Shown here in pieces: positions 38,301 to 45,374 of a stretch of 64,000 nucleotides of DNA; within the stretch, counting starts at the first letter, position 1, and each line of letters opens with the position of its first letter. The stretch is from contig NZ_LFNE01000009.1 in the NCBI RefSeq assembly GCF_001045455.1, forward strand, positions 78,495 to 142,494, in the 5' to 3' direction. This DNA is from Chryseobacterium sp. FH2. Lineage in GTDB: Bacteria > Bacteroidota > Bacteroidia > Flavobacteriales > Weeksellaceae. A program made the position numbers and the translations under genes. The notes beneath the pieces were generated by a model. That model made no database searches. It was not told the origin of the DNA and worked only from the letters and a program-made list of their open reading frames with translations.

Positions 38301-38796
38301 AGAAATTCCGGCTCAGAAATATAATGATCCTCGTTCTCTAAGCTCAATTGTTTATGGATATATTGTTGCTGGACAGGAGAAAAAAGGTTTACAATTGGCA
38401 GAAGTTCTTAAAAAAGGAATTTTTGAAGAATATGATTATTATACAAGCCTTAAACCTTCTGAGCAAAGATATTTAAGAAGAGCAATGGGCGCTAAACCAG
38501 CTGAATATTCGATGGTGGTGAAAGCTGTTACAGATGCATATAATCAGACGGGACAAAAAAATAAAGCTTACGATTATCTTGTAAGATCTATTGAGCCAAT
38601 TGATAAAAAGTTTAATACTTTTGTCGGAAGTCTTAAAGAAATGGGTAAAGAAAAAGCAATGGGTGAGTCTGAAAATGTTCAGAAAATCACACCATTTTAT
38701 CAGTATTTATTTGATATTATGGAGCCATTTGATTCTACGTACTCCAAGGAAAAAGAAGAGCAGATTACAACAGCAATCATAAAAGCAACTCAATAA
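35311..38796 (+). CDS. DUF2723 family membrane protein (O-mannosyltransferase-like)
   Basis: 1161 residues. The N-terminal half contains about a dozen membrane helices. The first luminal loop has the DUF2723 signature TIEPNFSFWDCGEYISSAVK followed by LEVTHAPGAALFQ, with the acidic residues expected of a GT-C sugar transferase. A periplasmic insertion (about 325-520), more helices (about 550-680), and a soluble C-terminal part with TPR-like helices (about 970-1150) follow. Predicted to use polyprenyl-linked sugar for protein O-glycosylation; the activity is inferred from fold. A -7-like TATTTTCG at 35285 may drive it. The next gene is also polytopic. Confidence 0.85.
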   Translation: MKNWTFRQWNTILGWVVFVIAFFTYLSTIEPNFSFWDCGEYISSAVKLEVTHAPGAALFQIVGAVAAIFALGKGENYSIVINAMSALFSAFTILFLFWTITHFVRRLLNKDFEEVTKHQEISVLFAGLVGALCFTFSDTFWFSAVEGEVYSMASMFIALLVWLITKWENEYQAPDSERWIILIFFILGLSVGVHMMCMLAIPAICFVYYTRNYKFTWKNFLWANVITLIILAIVFKGIFPLIMTMFGRLEIFFVNGLSLPFHSGTIAGFILMIAICYFLIKYAKRAKKNIFQTIALSVVYMIIGFSCWMVIPIRANANPPMNLNDPDNAIGMLDYYNRVQYGDWPTIYGQNYTAFLDANGIEKNEDGSFKTQKTGDSYEKDEKTGMYRKTGDRFNYVFNKSQVSFMPRMFNEDKDVMSNYISMYGAPDFQFNYGNEDVADNPEAKQVFDELRKKYEDKSITVSDYLKVKPYNLITVQKPSLAQNMDYFFTFQNGYYFVRYLMWNYVGRQNDLEGNMESTKGNWISGISFIDDALWGSQEKMPAKFKNESTVKFFFLPLLLGLIGFFFQMNKDFGRFYAILSLFIITSVGIIFYTGVKPFEPRERDYAMVGSFYAFAIWIGLGAGAILWFLQSKVKSNAANIGIGVVLLGVPFMMGFQNYNVHDRSDRYTAYDYGYSILKTLPKNDILFVYGDNDTYPVWAIQETERFRDDVKVVNFTLLSTPWNIDQVRRKTYNADAIPSQLTHDDYRDGVNDQIYLMKKEDWQGIFASLKEQGVPENEFQGFKKYLVQDSMTLKEAVNFIKQKSPQKDEILKMIFGEDRYEKYNFLPVKKFILPVNKDNALAAGIINQADLPNTANQIMINYKANTLYKNNLMMFDVLANFDWKRPINFSSGGVYDSENIFYLDEYLQFDGFSYRLIPIHTPQTPDGEMGRVDANSLYKTVKNFRWGNFKNLNNHFDETATSNIISYRSSASRAAAALAVSGQKEKAAELLDLAAKEIPAQKYNDPRSLSSIVYGYIVAGQEKKGLQLAEVLKKGIFEEYDYYTSLKPSEQRYLRRAMGAKPAEYSMVVKAVTDAYNQTGQKNKAYDYLVRSIEPIDKKFNTFVGSLKEMGKEKAMGESENVQKITPFYQYLFDIMEPFDSTYSKEKEEQITTAIIKATQ

Positions 38797-38813
38797 TTAA
38801 AAACATTTTTAGA

Positions 38814-40163
38814 ATGATGAAATATTTAGAAAAAACGGATTTTCCCTTAAAAGTTTTTTCAATAGCAATTTTTATATGGATACTTTTAGCAGTAAGTATT
38901 TTCTTACTCAATAAATATGTGGTATTTACCGGGAACAATCTTTTATTTCCTTTCTCGGTAATTTATCCATCCTCATTTCTTATAATAGGCAGTTTATTCT
39001 GCCTATTATTTTTAGGTACAGCCTGTCTGGCTTACTGCTACCACCAAAAATTAAGCTTTTTTGTAGTTTTCCTTATATGTATTTTATTAATTGTATTTGG
39101 GAATATGGGACAGGGAAATATAGATATCGCTTTCCTGCAGCCGTTTTATTACAAAGGACGGCAATATTATACTGATGCCGTAAACATTACAGACTGGAAA
39201 TTGTGGATTTTAAATTTTAATAGTAATCTTGAATCTTTCCAGCTTCATACAAAGACACATCCGCCTTATACAACATTACTTCATTACGTTTTTCTTGAAA
39301 TATTTAACGGAAGTATTTTAGGTATGAGTCTAGGTTTTCTGACAATTTCACTATTAAGTTTTCCTTTAATGAATATTGTAATGAAAAACTTTAATATTGA
39401 TATTACAAAAAGAAAACTTTTATTGTTATTATTTGCTGTGATTCCATCTGTGAATATTTATCTTTTGGTTTCTATTGATGCTGTAATCCTTACTTCAACA
39501 TTATTATTTCTTTGCGGAATTTCAAAAATTTATTTGAGTAATAAATTAAGTTTTCTGGGAATTTTAATGGCTTTAGCCGGAATAATCATGACAAATATGC
39601 TGACGTTTTCAGGATTGTTTTTATTTGCATTTTTGGGATTTTTATCATTGGTAACTTTATATAAAAAGAAATTTTCAGTTATTATTGCTTCTGCTATTTG
39701 TTTCATTTTGACGGTTGGATTCTTTTATTTAAGCTTTGAATATACAGGAAGCAATCACTTAACGACTTTCTTTGAAGCAAGCCGTTCTGAAAACCCAAAT
39801 GGTTTTATGCTATTGCATTCACCTATTATTTACTTCTTCACAAGGCTTGAAGATATGGGTGAAATCCTGATTTTTCTTTCGTTTGCCTATATAGCTTATT
39901 TCTTTAGTTTTAAAAACAAGAATTTTAATCTTTTTACGGATAAACAGATTAATGCTTTTTGTTTTGCAGGAATTGGAGCTTTAGGGTTGATGTTTTTAAC
40001 CGGAGCTTACGGGACCGGTGAAACAGCAAGAGCCTGTTTGTACATTGTGCCATTTTTTGTTTTATTTTTGAAAGATTTGAAATATGAAAGTTTAAGCATT
40101 TTATATGTACTTTGTTTATTACAGACTTTCGCAATGCAATTAATAGGAAATTATTACTGGTAA
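38814..40163 (+). CDS. Polytopic membrane protein, putative GT-C glycosyltransferase
   Basis: 449 residues with about twelve hydrophobic helices and almost no soluble part. A large early loop contains GQGNIDIAFLQPFYYKGRQY and the motif KTHPPYTTLLHYVFLEI. The H-P-P after acidic residues recalls the 'HPPG' loop of GT-C family transferases. Other helices end in GAYGTGETARACLYIVPFFV. It starts 17 nt after the DUF2723 gene, so the two are one operon. ATG 38817 is an equally possible start. No named family recognised. Confidence 0.65.
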   Translation: MMKYLEKTDFPLKVFSIAIFIWILLAVSIFLLNKYVVFTGNNLLFPFSVIYPSSFLIIGSLFCLLFLGTACLAYCYHQKLSFFVVFLICILLIVFGNMGQGNIDIAFLQPFYYKGRQYYTDAVNITDWKLWILNFNSNLESFQLHTKTHPPYTTLLHYVFLEIFNGSILGMSLGFLTISLLSFPLMNIVMKNFNIDITKRKLLLLLFAVIPSVNIYLLVSIDAVILTSTLLFLCGISKIYLSNKLSFLGILMALAGIIMTNMLTFSGLFLFAFLGFLSLVTLYKKKFSVIIASAICFILTVGFFYLSFEYTGSNHLTTFFEASRSENPNGFMLLHSPIIYFFTRLEDMGEILIFLSFAYIAYFFSFKNKNFNLFTDKQINAFCFAGIGALGLMFLTGAYGTGETARACLYIVPFFVLFLKDLKYESLSILYVLCLLQTFAMQLIGNYYW

Positions 40164-40175
40164 AAAACTGAAATT

Positions 40176-40703
40176 ATGAAATACTGTGCTTTTCTTCGAG
40201 GGATAAATGTGAAAGGAACCAATATGAAAATGGCTGCTGTTTGCCAGGTTTTCAAAGATGCGGGAATGAATGATGCCATTTCGGTTTTAGCTTCCGGAAA
40301 TATTGTTTTTTCTTCTGATAAAACTAAAGAAGATTTAAAAAAAATCCTTGAAAAGGCAATGTCTGAACATTTTTCGTATGAAGCATTTCTATTCGTGAAA
40401 TCTCAGGAAGAAACAGAAAACGTCTGGAACGGAAATCCTTTTGAAAAGAAAGATGATTTTCATACGTACGCTTTTGTCGGAAATGATGGAGTGGAAAATG
40501 TTTTAATGAAAGAATTCGAAAATGCTTCAAAAACTGAAACTGAAGATGCTGTAATCATTAATAATATTTTCTATTGGCAGGTTACAAAAGGAAATACTTT
40601 AGATTCTACTTTCGGGAAAATTTTAGGGAAGAAAAGTTTAAAAGATCAATTTACCAGTAGAAATATCAATACTTTTGAGAAGGTTTTAAAGAGAATGAAT
40701 TGA
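40176..40703 (+). CDS. DUF1697 family protein
   Basis: 175 residues, soluble. Starts with the family hallmark YCAFLRGINVKGTNMKMAAV, then VLASGNIVFSSDKTKEDLKK, and ends with the GKILGKKSLKDQFTSRNINT segment that is also conserved. Function unknown despite wide occurrence. It follows the polytopic gene by 12 nt and may share its transcript. The 232-nt gap downstream shows no convincing gene. Confidence 0.9.
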   Translation: MKYCAFLRGINVKGTNMKMAAVCQVFKDAGMNDAISVLASGNIVFSSDKTKEDLKKILEKAMSEHFSYEAFLFVKSQEETENVWNGNPFEKKDDFHTYAFVGNDGVENVLMKEFENASKTETEDAVIINNIFYWQVTKGNTLDSTFGKILGKKSLKDQFTSRNINTFEKVLKRMN

Positions 40704-40935
40704 TATTTTCAAATAATATTTTTTCTTCCGCTGATTTTGCAAATCAAGCAGATATAAGTTGAAATTTATTAATCTGCAAAATATGTAGGAGATTTTATTG
40801 GCGCAAAAATCACAATAAAAGATAAAATTAGAAAGACTAAAATTATTGTGGTCATAGGTCTGTTAAAGCGCTCAAATAATTTTCGATTCTGAAAGTTTCT
40901 CAGTATTTTTACTGAACTTTTTAATAAAAAATAAA

Positions 40936-41745
40936 ATGATTCAGTATTTAGATAATATTCACCATAAAGATTCAAAAAACTTTTTCCTTATTGCCGGGCC
41001 TTGTATTATTGAAGGCGAAGATATGGCATTAAGAATTGCTGAAAAAGTAATAGAAATTACCAATACATATAACATTCCTTATATTTTCAAAGGAAGTTTT
41101 AAAAAAGCCAACAGAAGCAGAGTAGACTCGTTTACAACGATTGGTGAAGAAAAATCTTTGGAAATCCTTAAAAAAGTAGGGGAAACTTTCAATATTCCAA
41201 CTACAACAGATATTCACGAAAACGAACATGCAGCTTTGGCCGCGCAATACGTTGATGTTTTACAGATTCCTGCATTTTTGGTCCGTCAGACAGATCTTTT
41301 GGTGGCTGCCGCCAAAACAGGAAAATGCGTTTCGTTAAAAAAAGGGCAATTTCTTTCTCCGGAGTCGATGAAATTTGCGGTTCAGAAAATTACAGATTCT
41401 GATAATCAAAAAGTTGCTATTATTGAAAGAGGAAACTCCTTCGGATATACAGATTTAATTGTTGACTACAGAGGGATTCCTACGATGAAAGAGTATGCAC
41501 CTGTAATTCTGGATGTTACACATTCTTTGCAACAGCCAAATCAAAGCTCGGGAGTTACCGGTGGCAGACCGGATCTTATCGAAACTATTGCTAAAGCAGG
41601 AATTGCTGTAGGAGCAGACGGAATTTTTATTGAAACTCATCCGACTCCTGAAACGGCTTTATCTGATGGTGCAAATATGCTGAGATTGGATTTATTAGAA
41701 GATTTGTTGCAAAAGCTGACAAAAATTAGAGAGGCTATTTTATAA
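40936..41745 (+). CDS. kdsA: 3-deoxy-8-phosphooctulonate synthase (Kdo8P synthase)
   Basis: Condenses arabinose 5-phosphate with PEP to Kdo8P, first committed step of Kdo synthesis. 269 residues. FLIAGPCIIEGEDMALRIA has Cys at the metal position used by A. aeolicus-type (metal-dependent) enzymes, where E. coli has Asn. FKGSFKKANRSRVDSF, TTDIHENEHAA, SLKKGQFLSPESMKFAV, IIERGNSFGY and FIETHPTPETALSDGANML complete the barrel motifs. Pairs functionally with KdsB, 20 kb upstream. Confidence 0.96.
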   Translation: MIQYLDNIHHKDSKNFFLIAGPCIIEGEDMALRIAEKVIEITNTYNIPYIFKGSFKKANRSRVDSFTTIGEEKSLEILKKVGETFNIPTTTDIHENEHAALAAQYVDVLQIPAFLVRQTDLLVAAAKTGKCVSLKKGQFLSPESMKFAVQKITDSDNQKVAIIERGNSFGYTDLIVDYRGIPTMKEYAPVILDVTHSLQQPNQSSGVTGGRPDLIETIAKAGIAVGADGIFIETHPTPETALSDGANMLRLDLLEDLLQKLTKIREAIL

Positions 41746-41924
41746 TTTTTTCAAACTAAATACTAAATCAGACTTATTTAATTTTTTATTGAATTAAAGC
41801 TTTATACCATTAAGGAAACTTAAAAACTTGATTGTGAAAAATCATTTTAATAAATGTTAAATAAAGTTTAAATAAGTTAAAATAAAATTTATATATTCAC
41901 GTTTGAAATTTTAAAACATTTCTT

Positions 41925-44171
41925 TTGAAAAAACTAGTTTTACCACTAAGCCTTATCGTTCCTGTATTAGTATTCTCTCAGACCAAAAAGAAGGATACGT
42001 TAAAGACTACCAATATTGAGGAAGTTGTTTTCCAGAAAAAAGTAACGGGAAGTACGAAGGATATTACCAATGTGAAAATTTCGGCAAAAGATGCTAAAAA
42101 TGTAGCGAGCATTTCCGGAGGTATCGAAGGGATTATCAAGACTTTACCTTCCGTAAACTCAAATACGGAACTTTCTTCTCAATATATGGTGCGTGGTGGA
42201 AACTATGACGAAAACCTTATTTATATTAATGATATTGAGATTTACAGACCATTTCTGATTAGAAATTCTCAGCAGGAAGGTTTGAGTATCATTAATCCCG
42301 ATATGGTTTCTACGGTCAATTTTTCTGCAGGTGGTTTTGAACCGAGATATGGTGATAAAATGTCATCTGCACTGAATATTTATTATCGTGAACCTGAAAA
42401 ATTTGAGCTTTCAGGTGAGGGAAGTTTAATTGGTGGAAGACTGACGGCCGGTTTTGCTTCCGGAAAAGATAGTGAAGGCAATAAAAAGTTTACTGCTTTA
42501 TTTTCAGGAAGATATAGAAATACAAACCTTGTTCTTAATACATTAAAGGAAGATACAGACTTTAATCCGAAGTATATGGATTTTCAGACGTATCTTAATT
42601 ATCATTTCAGTCCAAAATTTACGGTATCATTTATAGGATATTATTCCAAGAATGATTACGAAATGATTCCTAAAGAAAGAAGCGTAGATTTCGGAAGCTT
42701 ACAAAGACCTTTGAATCTTACCGTTTTCTATAACGGAAAGGAAGATGACAAGTATAAAAACATGATGGGAACAGTATCTGCGAATTTTAAACCTTCAGAC
42801 AAATGGAAGTTTACGCTCGATGCTTTTGCTTATCAGAACAGAGAAAGAGAATATTACTCTATTGGCTCTTCTTATATTTTACAGACATTTGATCCGATTA
42901 CAGGAGATCCTGTTACATCTTATGATGCTGGCGGACAGATAGAACATGCTAGAAACGATTTATTTGTTAGAACGTACGGGACGCAATTCAGAGCTCGTTT
43001 TTCACCAAATGTAAATACGGATATTGAGGTTGGTTTTAAATATGAAAAAGAAAACCTGAAAGATATGACCAATGAGTGGAAATTGGTTGATTCAGCAGGT
43101 TACAGTATGCCGAGACCGATTGATGATCCTAGAATTGGTGATTTTTCAGACCTTGATTTATATTATCATATTGCAGGAAATAATCATATCGAGCCAACAA
43201 GACTTTCGGCATACGCGCAATATTCCCAGAAATTTTTCTGGGGCGCAAGTAAAGTCTTTGTAAATGCAGGAGCGAGAGTTTCTAACTGGAGTTTTAATAA
43301 AGAAACTATTTTTTCACCAAGATTCCAGTTCGCAATTAAACCTGACTGGGATTCGGATATGTTATTTAAACTTTCCGGGGGTATTTATTATCAGTCACCT
43401 TTTTATAAGGAAATTAAAGATTTAGACGGAAATTTTAATCAAGATATTAAGTCTCAACGTTCGTTACAGTTGATTTTAGCAAACGATTATGAATTTTATA
43501 TGTATGACAGACCGTTTAAATTAACGACTGAAGCATACTATAAAAAAATGGATAACCTGATTCCTTATTATATGGATAATGTGAGAATCCGTTATTCAGG
43601 AAAAAATAATGCGACAGGTTATGCATACGGGCTAGATGCGAGATTGTACGGAGAATTTGTTCCAGGTGTAGATTCTTGGTTATCTGCAAGTTATGCGAGA
43701 GTTTATGAGAATGTTGATGGAAGAGGTGATATTCCTAGGCCAACAGATCAAAGATTCAGGTTTGCAATGTTTTATCAGGATTATATGCCGAAATTCCCTA
43801 AAATGCGTGTGAATCTTACGCTAGTTTATGCGATGGGATTGCCAACTGGTACACCTATAGTTTTCGATGAAAATGGTAAACCTGATATTAATGTAAGATA
43901 TCAATATCAAAAAACATTGCCAGCTTATAAAAGAGTCGATTTGGGACTATCTTATGCATTTATTGAACCGAAAGAAAAGAAATCAGCGTATGGTTTTTGG
44001 GATAATTTTGATGAACTGACTTTAGGTGTTCAGGTTTTCAATGCGTTTAATATTAGAAATACAGTTACTAACCAATGGGTTTCTGATGCAAGTACCAATT
44101 TATCTTATCCTGTTCCTGTACGTTTAACAGGACGTTTCTTTAATGTAAAACTTGAATTTAAAATTAAATAA
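41925..44171 (+). CDS. TonB-dependent outer-membrane receptor
   Basis: 748 residues starting at TTG; the following KKLVLPLSLIVPVLVFSQ is a proper signal peptide and no ATG is available. A plug domain (about 28-150) contains SISGGIEGIIKTLPSVNSNT and YMVRGGNYDENLIYINDIEI. The rest is a 22-stranded-type barrel with many aromatic strand ends, finishing GRFFNVKLEFKIK. There is no N-terminal carboxypeptidase-like domain and no SusD partner. Ligand unknown; its closeness to the copper genes may be chance, since a terminator lies between. Confidence 0.9.
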   Translation: MKKLVLPLSLIVPVLVFSQTKKKDTLKTTNIEEVVFQKKVTGSTKDITNVKISAKDAKNVASISGGIEGIIKTLPSVNSNTELSSQYMVRGGNYDENLIYINDIEIYRPFLIRNSQQEGLSIINPDMVSTVNFSAGGFEPRYGDKMSSALNIYYREPEKFELSGEGSLIGGRLTAGFASGKDSEGNKKFTALFSGRYRNTNLVLNTLKEDTDFNPKYMDFQTYLNYHFSPKFTVSFIGYYSKNDYEMIPKERSVDFGSLQRPLNLTVFYNGKEDDKYKNMMGTVSANFKPSDKWKFTLDAFAYQNREREYYSIGSSYILQTFDPITGDPVTSYDAGGQIEHARNDLFVRTYGTQFRARFSPNVNTDIEVGFKYEKENLKDMTNEWKLVDSAGYSMPRPIDDPRIGDFSDLDLYYHIAGNNHIEPTRLSAYAQYSQKFFWGASKVFVNAGARVSNWSFNKETIFSPRFQFAIKPDWDSDMLFKLSGGIYYQSPFYKEIKDLDGNFNQDIKSQRSLQLILANDYEFYMYDRPFKLTTEAYYKKMDNLIPYYMDNVRIRYSGKNNATGYAYGLDARLYGEFVPGVDSWLSASYARVYENVDGRGDIPRPTDQRFRFAMFYQDYMPKFPKMRVNLTLVYAMGLPTGTPIVFDENGKPDINVRYQYQKTLPAYKRVDLGLSYAFIEPKEKKSAYGFWDNFDELTLGVQVFNAFNIRNTVTNQWVSDASTNLSYPVPVRLTGRFFNVKLEFKIK

Positions 44172-44234
44172 TTAGATTGTAAAATGTATAAATGAATATC
44201 TGAAAAATCAGCTTAATCAGCGGAAAATAATAAA

Positions 44235-44266
44235 AAAAAGCTTCTGAATTTTCAGAAGCTTTTTAT
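44235..44266 (+). terminator. Terminator of the TonB receptor gene
   Basis: 14-bp stem AAAAAGCTTCTGAA/TTCAGAAGCTTTTT (44235-44248 with 44251-44264), followed by T-rich sequence. Confidence 0.85.
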
Positions 44267-44324
44267 TTCCTAAATTTTATAACAACAATACAAAATTCTA
44301 TAACACCAGATTAAAAGATATTTT

Positions 44325-44332
44325 TACCTTTG
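44325..44332 (+). promoter_or_regulatory. Copper-module promoter, -7 box TACCTTTG
   Basis: Perfect TAnnTTTG only 8 nt before ATG 44341, so the transcript would have a leader of about four bases or none. Confidence 0.55.
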
Positions 44333-44340
44333 TCTTAGTA

Positions 44341-44718
44341 ATGAAAAAGATTCTTGCCATAATATTTTCTATTTTCTACTTCGGATTTTCTTCCGGAGCA
44401 GTTTTTAGTGTTCATTATTGTATGCAGGAAATGGTTTCTGTAAGTCAAAAAATTGATGATATTTGTGCTAAATGCGGCGTTAAAACAAAAAAAGATTGCT
44501 GTAAAACAGAAATTAAACTGGTAAAAGCAGATGATTCTCAAAAGTCTGATTTGCTTAAAATTGACTTTTTAAAACAGATTTCTGAAATTCAGAATCACGA
44601 ATTTTTCTTTGTAGATAAATCTTTTTCAGCTACAAAATTTACTCAGATTCAAATTAATGCTCCGCCGGAAAATAGGTCGCTTCCTATTTATATCAGTCAT
44701 TGTAATTTTAGAATTTAG
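44341..44718 (+). CDS. HYC_CC_PP family protein (copper-associated)
   Basis: 125 residues. A signal peptide (about 1-20) precedes the name-giving motifs: VHYCMQEMVSVSQ (HYC), CAKCGVKTKKDCCKTE (CxxC and CC) and NAPPENRSLPIY (PP). The Cys/His set suggests periplasmic metal binding. Members typically lie next to copper-efflux or copper-sensing genes in Bacteroidota, matching the DUF3347 and multicopper-oxidase genes that follow. Biochemistry has not been established as far as I know. Confidence 0.85.
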   Translation: MKKILAIIFSIFYFGFSSGAVFSVHYCMQEMVSVSQKIDDICAKCGVKTKKDCCKTEIKLVKADDSQKSDLLKIDFLKQISEIQNHEFFFVDKSFSATKFTQIQINAPPENRSLPIYISHCNFRI

Positions 44719-44814
44719 AATTCGTAGGTTGTTTGTTTATATTATTATAGACGACACAGCTTGTCGCAATATGTGATTTCAAAAAATATTTTATTTATTC
44801 TAAAATTTAAAACA

Positions 44815-45288
44815 ATGAAAAAATATATCATTACAGCAGTATTCACTTTATTTTCAATTATCTCAATTTCAGCACAATCTAAAAAAGATGCTCAGGTTTC
44901 TAAGTTATATCAAAATTACATTGCTATAAAATCTGCTCTTGCTTCAGACGACGCTGATAAAACTTCAAAAGCAGCAGCAGAATTTATCAAAACGGCTTCT
45001 GCTATTGATTATAAGTTAGTTTCTGAAGGTAATTTAAATATTCTTAGAAAAGACGCAACCGTGATTTCGGAAGCAAGGAATATTGATGCACAAAGAGAAA
45101 CATTTTTCAATCTTTCAGATAACATGATTGCTTTAACAAAGGAATTTACACTGTCTGAAAAACCAATCTATATTCAATATTGCCCAATGGCTGACGGAAG
45201 CTGGCTTAGCGATGAATCTAAAATTATAAATCCTTATTACGGAAAGTCTATGCTTTCTTGCGGAAACGTAAAGTCGACGATTAAATAA
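44815..45288 (+). CDS. DUF3347 periplasmic protein
   Basis: 157 residues from ATG 44815 (MKKYIITAVFTLFSIISISAQ is a clean signal peptide; the upstream TTG at 44761 is rejected). Helical domain with YQNYIAIKSALASDDADKTS, then a conserved C-terminal metal-site-like segment IQYCPMADGSWLSDESKI and INPYYGKSMLSCG. The CPM...Met...Cys arrangement is the one seen where DUF3347 is fused to copper-efflux membrane-fusion proteins. Likely a periplasmic copper-binding protein. Confidence 0.87.
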   Translation: MKKYIITAVFTLFSIISISAQSKKDAQVSKLYQNYIAIKSALASDDADKTSKAAAEFIKTASAIDYKLVSEGNLNILRKDATVISEARNIDAQRETFFNLSDNMIALTKEFTLSEKPIYIQYCPMADGSWLSDESKIINPYYGKSMLSCGNVKSTIK

Positions 45289-45374
45289 TATTTTATTTTT
45301 ATTTAAATAATAATAAGTTGTATAGTTTAAATGATTAAATTTTCACTATACAGCTTTATAAAGTCCGAAATATT

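Noticed and set aside
40769..40975. Minus-strand ORF with a hydrophobic stretch before kdsA
   Set aside because: Overlaps the kdsA start; low-complexity AT-rich sequence can give such hydrophobic frames, and no promoter or start context supports it.
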